32,940 nucleotides of DNA from JBBIQS01 sp037442205 (lineage in GTDB: Bacteria > Myxococcota > Myxococcia > Myxococcales > UBA5297), in contig JBBIQS010000087.1 in NCBI GenBank assembly GCA_037442205.1, forward strand, positions 1 through 32,940, given 5' to 3'. Positions 23,503 to 30,785 of the stretch are shown here, in pieces (the stretch's first letter is position 1; the number at the start of each line of letters is the position of its first letter). The translations under genes were made by a program, and so were the position numbers. A model generated the notes under the pieces. The model worked only from the letters and a program-made list of their open reading frames with translations. It had not been told where the DNA came from and searched no databases.

Positions 23503-23673
23503 TTGGCTGATAACCCGGTCGTTCCTCTCTCAGGCGGCATCCTCCTCATACACAGGTTGATGGTAATTGCAGACGACAAGCTCGAACTTGGGTTTGGTCA
23601 GGAGATCACTGTTCTCGGTTCTGAAATCGAGCAGATGGTGGCTGACGCGAAGAAGCGGGCAGCGAAGGCGTAG
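23503..23673 (+). CDS. Possible 56-residue protein starting at TTG
   Basis: A perfect AGGAGG (23487-23492) lies 10 bases before TTG 23503. The frame reads a short hydrophobic patch (LSGGILLIHRLMVI), a beta-like KLELGFGQEITVLG stretch and a basic helix ending KKRAAKA. An ATG at 23560 would give only 37 residues. I do not recognise it. It could be a fragment of a longer decayed protein. The ribosome binding site is the main support. Confidence 0.35.
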   Translation: MADNPVVPLSGGILLIHRLMVIADDKLELGFGQEITVLGSEIEQMVADAKKRAAKA

Positions 23674-23814
23674 CGTTGCGGGTGGGCGGTTCCATTCCAT
23701 GACAACCGCGCGGAGAATTGGGCTATGCGGAAGGACTGGCGGTTGCGCGAAGGCCGAGTGTCCGCCTGACCGGGCGAGCGGCACTGATCGTCCGCGAATT
23801 TCATGCCCAGACTG

Positions 23815-24609
23815 TCAGGCCCGGCCAAAACCAAGGAATGACTTGAGTTTGCCGCCCCATCGGCGCTCGTAAAATGGCTTGACCTCGCTGACAAAATACT
23901 CGCTCAACCCGAGCGTTTCGCGCTCGACTTGCACGAAATCAACAGGCTCTCCATCTGGCGCGGAATCTCCGGCCACCACGCCGGCTTCGCGCATGATCTG
24001 GGCGAGGTCCGCTTCCCCTTCAATGCCAACCACGAGGTGAGGCTTTTCGTCTTTGGAAGCATCGTGCATCAGTGTGAGATAGGCCGCCTTCACCTGGCCA
24101 TGTTTCGAGAGCAGTGTGATCAAAGAGTCGACCATCTTCGACGGATACTTGGCCGGCTGTCCCAGCAGGACCTTGGTCTCCTTCTGGATCACTCGGCGCT
24201 CAGGCAGACGGTTGACGCCATCTGTCAAAAGAGCGTCGATCTCACCGGGCAGGAACTCTTTGCCATGTCGCGATTTCGGGTTGAGCACAAGAGAGGCGCC
24301 CCTGGTCATCTCGAACAGGGCGCGCGCGGGAAGCGCCAGGTAGGACGTCTCTGCTTCGATCGCACGCTTCAGCGCCGCTAGTGACGTGAAGAACGGGATG
24401 ACCGGTGAGCCATCCGTCCTGACCCAATTCTGAATGGAGATCTTCTCTCCTGCGCTCAGGGTTCTTGCCTCGCCGGCGGTTCCTTCCGAGTGGCCAAGAA
24501 CGTACACGGAGGACTCGAGCAGAAGTCTGTAGAACTCGGGGCGGTGAGCCGGTTCGTCGGCCGCCAGCCTCAGCGCCACTTCAACTGGGTTCTCTTGTTC
24601 CTCAATCAT
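23815..24609 (-). CDS. SseB-family protein
   Basis: 264 residues from ATG 24609, preceded by GGAGGG. The N-terminal half has the SseB pattern: a helix then YRLLLESSVYVLG, later IPFFTSLAALKRAIE, YLALPARALFEMTRGASLVLNP, and GKEFLPGEIDALL. The C-terminal half (about 150-230) has the second SseB domain, including AAYLTLMHDASKDEKPHLVV. In E. coli SseB was linked to serine sensitivity. In other bacteria such proteins often accompany secretion or immunity genes. The biochemical role is unclear. It is cytoplasmic, with no signal peptide. Confidence 0.8.
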   Translation of the reverse strand: MIEEQENPVEVALRLAADEPAHRPEFYRLLLESSVYVLGHSEGTAGEARTLSAGEKISIQNWVRTDGSPVIPFFTSLAALKRAIEAETSYLALPARALFEMTRGASLVLNPKSRHGKEFLPGEIDALLTDGVNRLPERRVIQKETKVLLGQPAKYPSKMVDSLITLLSKHGQVKAAYLTLMHDASKDEKPHLVVGIEGEADLAQIMREAGVVAGDSAPDGEPVDFVQVERETLGLSEYFVSEVKPFYERRWGGKLKSFLGFGRA

Positions 24610-25002
24610 GGGACCCTCCAGCTGGATGACACTACCTCGAAAACCTGCGTCGCGGACCGCTCTTGGATTCCCCGGCAACCGCCAGGAGGCTGGGCGGGAG
24701 AAAGACTGGCGTCGCGTGCGCGGAGGCCAACCGACTGCCGGCCGTACGAGCGCCAGTGCACGTCCTCAACCAACGGCTGAGACAGGTCCCCGACCGACAA
24801 CGGGATCCTCGAGCCGGCGATGCGCTCATCAGAACTGGGCGACGAAGACCACGGCCGGCGTCGACATCGCTCCTGCGCGGCTGTTTCCGCTGCCATCGGC
24901 ACTTGCGCCGCCCGAAGCCCTCGCCCTCCGGAGCGGCTGACGAACGCCAGTGCTGGGTCGCGAGCGATGGTGACCGGTCCCCGCCCCCGAATCGACCGCC
25001 CC
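24610..25002. other. 393-base gene-free spacer
   Basis: No gene supported. It carries the upstream region of the SseB gene on one side and the 3' side of the oxidoreductase gene on the other. The minus strand has short frames with patches of protein-like composition, one of them (ending near 24835) finishing VVFVAQF, the kind of end seen in outer-membrane barrels. None has a start, length or family match. Confidence 0.4.
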
Positions 25003-26169
25003 CTACATCCCCGGCAACCGCGGGAACATGCCCTTCTTCGAGAGCTTGAAGTACGCGCCCCAGCCCTTCTTCATCCAGTGGCCGTAGACCGGCATCGACC
25101 ACAGGCGCTGTTTGGCCTCGGTGCGCGAGACCCAGGCCGCGCCGTTGCCCATGTCCATGACGCACAGGATGTTGACGTGCGGCAGGTAGCTCTGGCGCTC
25201 GGCCCGCCCCGCAGCGTGCGCGACGATGTTCGCCGCCGCCACCCGCGCCATCGCTTCGGTGACGTGGCCTTGCTTGGCGCGAAACTCCGGCCCTTCCAGC
25301 GCCGCCGAATCGCCGATGGCGTAGACGCCCTCGAATCCGGGCACCGCGCAGCCGGAATCGATCTGCACGAATCCGGCGGCGTTCACCGGCAGCCCGGAGG
25401 ACTTGAGCAGCGGATGGCCGTCGCCGGCGGGGATGAACATCACCAGATCCGCCTCCAGCCGGCCGCCCACCTCGAAGAGCACCGCCCCGCTCTCGAAGCC
25501 GACGATCTTCTTGCCGTAGCGCTGCCCGATCCCGAGCTTGCCGAACAGCTCGCCGACCGCCGCCACTGCCCGCTCGCCCATCCGCGCCCCCGGCACCGCC
25601 ATCGGGGCAAAGAAGGTCAGCTCGAACTGCTCGCGGAGGCCGCGCTGGCGCAGCAGGTTGTCCACGTTGAACATCATCTCGAAGCCGGGGCCGCCGCGGA
25701 CCGCCGACGGGTCGTTCGGATTGCCGCCGAAGCCCATCGCGATGCGCCCTTTGCCCGCCTGGATCAGCGCCTGCAGCGCGTCGCGGAACTTCTCGGTGTC
25801 CTCGGGCGCTCCGCAGATGGTGTGGGTGTGCTCGCTGCCCTTGGGCTTCATCTTCCCCGCGCCGATCGCCAGCACCAGGTAGTCGGCGGTCAGCACCTCG
25901 CCGTCCACCGTCGCCGCGCGCTTGGCTCCGTCGATCGACTGCACCGCTCCTTGGCGAAACTTGAATCCGTTGCGCCGAGCGAGGTCGGCCAGATCCACCT
26001 TCACGTCCTCGAGCCCCACTTCGCCAGTCGGCACCCAGATCGAGGTCGGATACAGGAATAGGAAGTCGCGGTTCGAGACCAGCGTCACCTCGATTCCACC
26101 CTTCGCCAGGTGAATCGCGCTCTCCAGGCCGCCGAATCCACCGCCGAGCACCAAGGCCGTCTTTGACAT
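25003..26169 (-). CDS. FAD-dependent oxidoreductase of the sulfide:quinone reductase/flavocytochrome c type
   Basis: 388 residues from ATG 26169 (GGAGGC upstream). The FAD motif is LGGGFGGLESA (8-18). A second pyridine-nucleotide-fold region has VLAIGAGKMKPKG (99-111). The terminal FAD motif is GVYAIGDSAA (281-290). The C-terminus has an amphipathic aromatic/basic segment (WMKKGWGAYFKLSKKGMF, 365-382) suited to membrane-surface binding. Cysteines are at 119, 274 and 336. Classical sulfide:quinone reductases use three cysteines, one of them near residue 160, which is absent here. Type II NADH dehydrogenase or another quinone reductase is therefore equally possible. It should pass electrons to quinone at the inner membrane. 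Confidence 0.8.
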   Translation of the reverse strand: MSKTALVLGGGFGGLESAIHLAKGGIEVTLVSNRDFLFLYPTSIWVPTGEVGLEDVKVDLADLARRNGFKFRQGAVQSIDGAKRAATVDGEVLTADYLVLAIGAGKMKPKGSEHTHTICGAPEDTEKFRDALQALIQAGKGRIAMGFGGNPNDPSAVRGGPGFEMMFNVDNLLRQRGLREQFELTFFAPMAVPGARMGERAVAAVGELFGKLGIGQRYGKKIVGFESGAVLFEVGGRLEADLVMFIPAGDGHPLLKSSGLPVNAAGFVQIDSGCAVPGFEGVYAIGDSAALEGPEFRAKQGHVTEAMARVAAANIVAHAAGRAERQSYLPHVNILCVMDMGNGAAWVSRTEAKQRLWSMPVYGHWMKKGWGAYFKLSKKGMFPRLPGM

Positions 26170-26298
26170 GCCGCCTCCGTCGTAGATGCCGATGGGAGCC
26201 TGCCAGCCCCCGCGCCGGTTCGGCCGACGGAACCGATCGTCGGCGGCCGGGCTCCAACGCGGCGACAGTCGATGGCGAAAGGCGCAGTGACTGGTCGG

Positions 26299-26375
26299 CC
26301 CGAGCTCAGGGCTGGAGCCCCTCGACTTCTGCCTCGACAAGCTCGGCCTCGGCCTCCGCTCGGGCGAACCGAGGC
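26299..26375. repeat. REP-like palindrome, copy 3 (diverged)
   Basis: CCCGAGC (26299-26305) and a GCTCGGG end (26358-26364) bracket a CCCTCGACTT core. The tail CGAACCGAGGCG differs from the copies at 9145 and 28432 by one substitution and a nearby deletion. It lies in the 318-base gene-free stretch 26170-26487 between the oxidoreductase and the small lipoprotein. Apart from this repeat and the upstream regions of those two genes, I see nothing in that stretch. Confidence 0.6.
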
Positions 26376-26487
26376 GAACCGTCTCCCGCGAAGACCGCGG
26401 CGGGAGGTCAAACCTGGTCCGGCGCCCGAACCGTTTGCACGCGCTGCGGCTCCCAACGCTCAACCTTCGCCAAGACAGGAGACTCGC

Positions 26488-26616
26488 ATGCCGCGGAACC
26501 CGCGCACTCCCGTCGCATTCCTCGCCGCCCTGGTCATCCTCGCCAGCGGCTGCTCCCGGGTCGAGGCCACCCAGCCACCGGCGGCCAAGGCCCCGACCGC
26601 TAGCCACTACCGCTGA
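26488..26616 (+). CDS. 42-residue lipoprotein
   Basis: ATG 26488 has AGGAG (26477-26481) well placed upstream. The product has a positively charged start, a hydrophobic core and the lipobox LASGC, leaving a mature peptide of only about 20 residues rich in Ala, Pro and Thr. It resembles entericidin-sized lipopeptides in size and design, though no sequence match is claimed. Its stop lies inside the convergent beta-lactamase gene, overlapping it by ten bases (26607-26616). It could also be the surviving start of a longer gene cut by that junction. Confidence 0.55.
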   Translation: MPRNPRTPVAFLAALVILASGCSRVEATQPPAAKAPTASHYR

Positions 26617-27533
26617 CCCTGCAGGCGATCGCCTCGCGAGATTACTTCGAGGTCTTGCAGGATCTCGAGCGTCAGCGCTTTGCGGATGCTGGCCATCACC
26701 CGGGGCATATCCGCCGGGACAAGAACCCGTGTAGCGAAGAAGCGCGGGCCGGCGGCGGTCTCGACCCAGCCCACGTACCAGCCGACGTTCGGGTCCGTCC
26801 TCGCCGCCCAGCCGGTCTTCGCGTAGAGGCGGTACTCGCCCGTCTCCTCGATCTTCATCGCCTCCTTGACCAGGTGAATGTGCTCCCGTTTGAACGGAAG
26901 GCCATTCTCCAAGTAGACGCGCCGAACGAAATGAGCCGCCTCGAGCGCCGAGATGGTGAGTGGTCCCTCCAACCAGAACGTGTCGACCACGTCGCCGATC
27001 TCCTGGTTCCCGTACTCGAGGCGGCGGACGTACTCGCCCATGCGCTCGACTCCAACCCGACGCGCCGCCTCCTGGAAGCAGGGCACGCAGGACGCCCGGA
27101 ACGCCTCTACGAGTGAGAGGTCCCGCTCCCAGTCCTTGACCACGCGCGGTTGGCCATCCCAGCGGAACACCTCCTCGGCGGAGATCGCTCCCGTCTCGAG
27201 GCTAATGAGGGTGTTCGGAATCTTGAAGGTCGAGGCCGGCAGGCGTCGAACGTCGGCGCCATCCCCGTGTGACAGCACGAAGGGAACCGGGTTCGACTCT
27301 GGTTTCGCCGGGTCACTCGGCGTGAGCATTACGAAGCACCCCGACACCCCATGCTCGGCAAACCGATCAGGGTGCGATCCTGCTCCGGAGGCAACACGCG
27401 CTGAGTCCGGAAGACCTGGCAGCGGACGGGTGCTGCTCGCGCAGCCGTTAGCGAGGGAGGAAACAAGGCCGACGAGCGAGGCGATTCCAGGGAGCCAAGA
27501 AGCACGCCCAATCGCTCGCCTGTCTTCAAGCAT
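26607..27533 (-). CDS. Class D (OXA-type) beta-lactamase, predicted lipoprotein
   Basis: 308 residues from ATG 27533, with GGAGGGG four bases upstream. All class D active-site elements are present: S101-T-F-K104 (serine nucleophile and the carbamylated lysine), S148-C-V, Y174-G-N, W187 and K239-T-G. A hydrophobic segment (about 12-28) ends in LANGC31, a likely lipobox, so the enzyme is probably anchored to a membrane facing the periplasm. It would hydrolyse beta-lactams, though some chromosomal homologues have weak or no activity. The mature domain is the usual length. The gene stands alone with no regulator or integron features, which fits a resident chromosomal gene. Confidence 0.9.
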   Translation of the reverse strand: MLEDRRAIGRASWLPGIASLVGLVSSLANGCASSTRPLPGLPDSARVASGAGSHPDRFAEHGVSGCFVMLTPSDPAKPESNPVPFVLSHGDGADVRRLPASTFKIPNTLISLETGAISAEEVFRWDGQPRVVKDWERDLSLVEAFRASCVPCFQEAARRVGVERMGEYVRRLEYGNQEIGDVVDTFWLEGPLTISALEAAHFVRRVYLENGLPFKREHIHLVKEAMKIEETGEYRLYAKTGWAARTDPNVGWYVGWVETAAGPRFFATRVLVPADMPRVMASIRKALTLEILQDLEVISRGDRLQGQR

Positions 27534-27759
27534 TCGCCCCTCCGCGTCCAGAACGCCTGCATACGCCGCCGCGAGAAGTCCCGCAACCGGACTGCTCAGC
27601 TGCGTTTTCTCGCCCTGGCTGCTCTGGCTGCCGCCCGCGAGGTCGGCGATACCGCCGCTGCAGCCGCCGCTCGACGAGTCATCGAGGTGGCCGCGGCGCC
27701 TCCTTGATTCGGCGAATCCTCGCCGCTCGAGCAAGGCTCCCACCGGCGTGAGGCCCGCC

Positions 27760-28389
27760 ATGGACCGATTCGAGCGCGTCGATCGCACGCTCCCACGCGG
27801 AGAGCATCCCTTCACCGCGCTGCTGCCGATGGCGGCCAAGAGCCCGGCCCTGCGGCGCATCGCTCCGCTGGCGCGGCGCCGAACTGAGCTGCTCTCCGGC
27901 GCGGTGGTGCGAATCTGCGGTCCCAAGGGCTACGCGTTCGTTGACGTGACGACCCCGGCCATCGTCCTGTCCGAGCGCTATTACCGCAGCGGCGATGACC
28001 TCGACCTCTATCTCGACCTGCTGCACGAGCTGACGCATCTGCGGCAGATCGGCCAGGGCTACGACCTCTGGGACGAGCGCTTCGACTACGTTGACCGGCC
28101 CACCGAGGTCGAGGCCTACGCCGTCGCGGTCGAGGAGGGGCGCCGGCTGGGGATGACCGAGGGCGACGTCCTGCACCACCTGACCAATCCCTGGATGACC
28201 AAAGCCCAGGTGCTGCGGCTGCTGGGGCACATCGACACCTTTCTTGGCGGCGGGCCGCTGCCCAACCAAGCGCAGGCGCTGGTCGGCGCTCCTTTCAAGG
28301 TGCATCACCCGTGGCGCTGTCCGCGGCTCGCGCCAGTGCCGCGCCGGCCGAAGGCGCGCGCTTGCGGGAGGGCGAATCCGAAGTCGTGA
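27760..28389 (+). CDS. Putative zinc metallopeptidase (HExxH), cytoplasmic
   Basis: 209 residues. The ATG at 27760 follows GTGAGG. LLHELTHLRQ (residues 87-96) is a canonical HExxH zinc motif with H89, E90 and H93. Downstream, RPTEVEAYAVAVE (113-125) has the E-x-E-A-x pattern that supplies the third ligand in gluzincins. There is no signal peptide, so the target is probably intracellular. The last 35 residues are rich in Arg and Pro, run toward the repeat at 28421 and may be an unselected extension. The exact peptidase family is not recognised. It is divergent from the beta-lactamase gene. Confidence 0.7.
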   Translation: MDRFERVDRTLPRGEHPFTALLPMAAKSPALRRIAPLARRRTELLSGAVVRICGPKGYAFVDVTTPAIVLSERYYRSGDDLDLYLDLLHELTHLRQIGQGYDLWDERFDYVDRPTEVEAYAVAVEEGRRLGMTEGDVLHHLTNPWMTKAQVLRLLGHIDTFLGGGPLPNQAQALVGAPFKVHHPWRCPRLAPVPRRPKARACGRANPKS

Positions 28390-28420
28390 TCGCCTCGGAA
28401 GGGGAAATCGCGCCCCCTCT

Positions 28421-28453
28421 CCGCTTCGCTCCGCTCGGGGCGAACGGAGGCGG
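28421..28453. repeat. REP-like element, copy 4 (3' half only)
   Basis: CGCTTCGCTCCGCTCGGGG followed by CGAACGGAGGCG. Positions 28432-28452 are identical to 9145-9165. The 5' arm of the palindrome is missing or unrecognisable. It lies 31 bases after the metallopeptidase stop. Confidence 0.6.
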
Positions 28454-28542
28454 CCCTCTTCCGCGGCCGACAGGAAGCAAGCGAGGGCGTGAACCGATTG
28501 GCTATGCTCTCGGCTCGCACCGGCATTGCCGGAGAGGTGTCC

Positions 28543-29007
28543 ATGTCCGACGTTCCCGCCTGCGGGCTCTACAAGACCACGCGTCCCCTCGCCGACAAGG
28601 TGCCGGCGGGCCGGCTGGTCTACTTCCACAACCACGGAGATCCCGGGCCGGGCGTCTACCTCCCGGAGTCCTGGAACCTCAATCGCGCGAGCTTCACCGC
28701 CAAGGGATTTCCCATCCCGGCGCTGGAGTGGGCGAATAGTCTCCAGCCGCTGCCGGCCGAGGGCTTCTACCGGGTTCGAGAACCCTTCCACTGCTGCAAG
28801 GATCGATGCCGGCTCTTCGAGGCCGAGCTCTTCGTGCAGCTGGGCTACGACGGCGCGGCGCATCCCATCCTCTTCGTCCCGGAGTGGACCGAGCAGGGCC
28901 TGGCGATTCCGGAGACTGGAACCGTGGTGGATGCCGACCGACTGGCCAAGCTGGCACCGCTCAAGCTGGCGCAGGGAGTCTTGCCGCCGGAGGCGGAGCT
29001 GGCGTAG
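28543..29007 (+). CDS. Conserved-looking hypothetical protein with a cysteine cluster
   Basis: 154 residues. GGAGAGG (28531-28537) supports ATG 28543 over an upstream start at 28489. The sequence is compact, with many Pro, Gly and aromatic residues: CGLYKTTRPL (7-16), VYFHNHGDPGPGVYLPE (26-42) and FHCCKDRCRLFE (82-93), in which C84, C85 and C89 could bind metal. The end is beta-rich (HPILFVPEW). There is no signal peptide. I do not recognise a family. Composition and ribosome binding site argue for a real gene. Confidence 0.7.
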   Translation: MSDVPACGLYKTTRPLADKVPAGRLVYFHNHGDPGPGVYLPESWNLNRASFTAKGFPIPALEWANSLQPLPAEGFYRVREPFHCCKDRCRLFEAELFVQLGYDGAAHPILFVPEWTEQGLAIPETGTVVDADRLAKLAPLKLAQGVLPPEAELA

Positions 29008-29016
29008 CGCGGGCCC

Positions 29017-29066
29017 AAAAAGTCGAAGGGCCGAAGCCCCAGGATCCCTGGAGACTTCGGCCCTTC
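29017..29066 (-). terminator. Intrinsic terminator of tRNA-Arg, possibly also used by the convergent gene
   Basis: A perfect 12-base stem (29025-29036 with 29055-29066). The 18-base loop can itself pair CCAG with CTGG. On the minus strand the stem ends four bases before a run of five T (29017-29021 as A on the plus strand). It starts seven bases past the tRNA 3' end. In the plus direction it follows the 28543 gene by 17 bases but lacks a T run. Confidence 0.8.
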
Positions 29067-29072
29067 TCTCTG

Positions 29073-29146
29073 TGGGCGCGGCGGGAGTCGAACCCACGGC
29101 CTTTGGCTTCGGAGGCCAACGCTCTATCCAGCTGAGCTACGCGCCC
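29073..29146 (-). tRNA. tRNA-Arg, anticodon CCG
   Basis: A 74-base cloverleaf. The acceptor stem GGGCGCG/CGCGCCC is perfect, with discriminator A. The D stem is GCTC/GAGC. The anticodon stem TTGGC/GCCAA encloses the loop CTCCGAA, giving anticodon CCG for the CGG codon. The variable loop is AGGCC. The T arm is GTGGG-TTCGACT-CCCGC with one G-T pair. CCA is not encoded (the discriminator A is followed by CA). A promoter lies at 29162-29190 and a terminator at 29017-29066, so it is a single-gene unit. Confidence 0.97.
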
Positions 29147-29161
29147 GTACGAGGCCGCTAC

Positions 29162-29190
29162 GGATAAACCATCCGAGGGCCGGTTGGCAA
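29162..29190 (-). promoter_or_regulatory. Sigma-70-type promoter for tRNA-Arg
   Basis: On the minus strand, TTGCCA (29190-29185), a 17-base spacer and TTATCC (29167-29162). The predicted start of transcription is about eight bases before the tRNA 5' end at 29146. The -10 box is imperfect, but spacing and position fit. Confidence 0.5.
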
Positions 29191-29273
29191 GGGTAGAGTC
29201 GCTCAGAGGGCATCTTCGCTGCGGCAAGTGCTGCGGCGCTTGCCTCGAACCTACCTGAGCGCCCGGGAGCCTC

Positions 29274-30056
29274 ATGGTCCTTCGACGTCATCGAACGGCA
29301 GTCTTGCAGGCTGCCGCCTGCCTTCTTCTTGCCGGCGGGTGCGCCCACCGGCGCATGACGCCGGAGGACTACGTCGCCCGCTACCACGCGACCTGTCCAC
29401 CGACGGAGGATGCTCTTTGGATTCGTCCCGACCAGCTCGACCCGACCTCAAGCACCCCGGGGTTGGCAGCCCGCGCCGCAGGCCTCATCGCGCGTCTCCG
29501 CTCCAGCCGCACCGAACTCGATCGCTGTTCAAGCCTTCCCGCCGAGCATGTGCCCACGCTCCTGGTGAGCAATGCGGGCGTCTCTCTGCGCGCCAGCAGC
29601 GACGAGACTGCGCCGGGTGAAGCAGAGCGTTGCCTGCTGGAGGCCCTCAAGGCCGCCAGGCTCGAGGAGACCTCGCCGCCCGCCGTGGCCCTGACCTTCG
29701 AGACCGTGACCCCGGCGCCCCGCGCTCCCACAGCCAGGACTGGACTGGTGGAGAAAGGGACCGTCGGCCGAATCATCAAGGCCCATTCGAAGAAGATTGG
29801 CGAGTGCTACGAGGCGGCGATGGAGACCTGGGGAAAGTTCGAAGGTCGGGTGCTACTGCGCTTCGAGATCACCGCTGAAGGGAAGACGGCCAACGTCCAG
29901 ATCCTTGAGGACGACACTCCCGTGCGGCCGTTCGCTTGCTGCATCGTCGCTCAAGTCGAAGCCTGGGGTTTCCCCAAGCCGATTGGCGGCGGGTCAGCGG
30001 TGATTCGGTTCCCTTTGGCATTCCGGATCGCCCCTGCCTCAAAGCAGTCGCGCTAG
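29274..30056 (+). CDS. Lipoprotein with a C-terminal AgmX/PglI domain
   Basis: 260 residues from ATG 29274 (GGGAG upstream). Signal sequence with lipobox LAGGC at C23. Residues 160-252 form the AgmX/PglI C-terminal domain, a TonB-like fold common in myxobacterial gliding and development proteins: IIKAHSKKIGECYE (167-180), a GKFEGRVLLRFEIT strand (187-200), the cysteine pair C222/C223, then VEAWGFPKPIGGGSAVIRFP (228-247). The domain usually has two cysteines that form a disulfide (C178 with C222 or C223). The N-terminal half (25-150) has no recognised domain. It overlaps the next, convergent gene by four bases. Confidence 0.85.
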   Translation: MVLRRHRTAVLQAAACLLLAGGCAHRRMTPEDYVARYHATCPPTEDALWIRPDQLDPTSSTPGLAARAAGLIARLRSSRTELDRCSSLPAEHVPTLLVSNAGVSLRASSDETAPGEAERCLLEALKAARLEETSPPAVALTFETVTPAPRAPTARTGLVEKGTVGRIIKAHSKKIGECYEAAMETWGKFEGRVLLRFEITAEGKTANVQILEDDTPVRPFACCIVAQVEAWGFPKPIGGGSAVIRFPLAFRIAPASKQSR

Positions 30057-30709
30057 TTCTCGAAGACCGTGATCAGCTTGGCATCCTCGAACATCGCCTG
30101 CGGCGAGATGACGGTCTCCTCCGGGTTGAAGGCGGCCTTGCCGCCGAAGCGCTCCTTGATCTTGCTCTGCACCTCGGGGCTGGAGAGGCTGAGTTCCTTG
30201 GCCTTCTGCAGCTTGCCGACCTGAACACCGGCGGCGCGGTCGAGCAGCTTGTAGGCCAGCTCCGAGCAGTAGAGCCGCTCGTCTCCCCACTGGAAGAGCA
30301 GGTCGTAGGAGCGGCCGAGCCAGCTGCGGCCCAGCTCGCGCATCCGCGCGCGGACCTGCGGGGTGAAGACTTCGCTGGAGTTGGCGAGCCGCCTCACCAC
30401 CACCCGGCCCCCGACGCCGCGCGCCGCCCAGTCCTTGAACGGCGTCAGCTTCACCGGCTGCACAGCCTCCAGCACCAGCGGCTTGCCGTCCTCCACCAGC
30501 ACGATCCCCATGTGCGTGTACTTGCTGCGCGTGGCTGCCGCCACCGCCGCGCTCTGCGAGGAACGCGATTGCTGGAAGACCAGGTCGCCGTCTTTGAGCT
30601 GGAGACCTGCCGGCGGCGGCGCATGAGCTCGAATCTTTGAATCGGCGCAAGCCGCCCCAGTGGCGATCAGCGCCGCCAGAACCAAGGCAGTGGATGCCAG
30701 CCCTCTCAT
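30053..30709 (-). CDS. YiiX/YebB-like NlpC/P60-superfamily cysteine hydrolase, exported
   Basis: 218 residues from ATG 30709 (GGAGGAG upstream). Signal peptide (residues 1-21, ending TGAAC). A cysteine at 21 is a possible lipidation site. The domain follows the permuted papain-like order of the YiiX group: DGDLVFQQ (40-47), histidine H66 in YTHMGIVL, E81 in the next strand, and catalytic C148 in LYCSELAYKLLDRA. Such proteins are thought to act on amide or ester bonds of lipids, peptides or cell-wall material. The substrate is unknown. The stop codons of this gene and its convergent neighbour share four bases. Confidence 0.85.
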   Translation of the reverse strand: MRGLASTALVLAALIATGAACADSKIRAHAPPPAGLQLKDGDLVFQQSRSSQSAAVAAATRSKYTHMGIVLVEDGKPLVLEAVQPVKLTPFKDWAARGVGGRVVVRRLANSSEVFTPQVRARMRELGRSWLGRSYDLLFQWGDERLYCSELAYKLLDRAAGVQVGKLQKAKELSLSSPEVQSKIKERFGGKAAFNPEETVISPQAMFEDAKLITVFEN

Positions 30710-30785
30710 CGCTCTCCTCCGGGTTCACCAAGCTAGAACCCTTTCCAATCGCGACGGTTAAAGGCCATGCCGTAGGATGGGCTCC

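Noticed and set aside
25003..26169. A firm call of sulfide:quinone reductase for the flavoprotein.
   Set aside because: The central cysteine expected near residue 160 is absent, so only the broader family is called.
28390..28542. An upstream start at 28489 for the cysteine-cluster gene.
   Set aside because: The extra 18 residues are not protein-like, and GGAGAGG is correctly spaced for ATG 28543.
29017..29066. The large hairpin next to tRNA-Arg as an integration attachment site.
   Set aside because: It is a terminator with a T run on the tRNA strand. No duplicated tRNA 3' end and no integrase gene are seen in the window.
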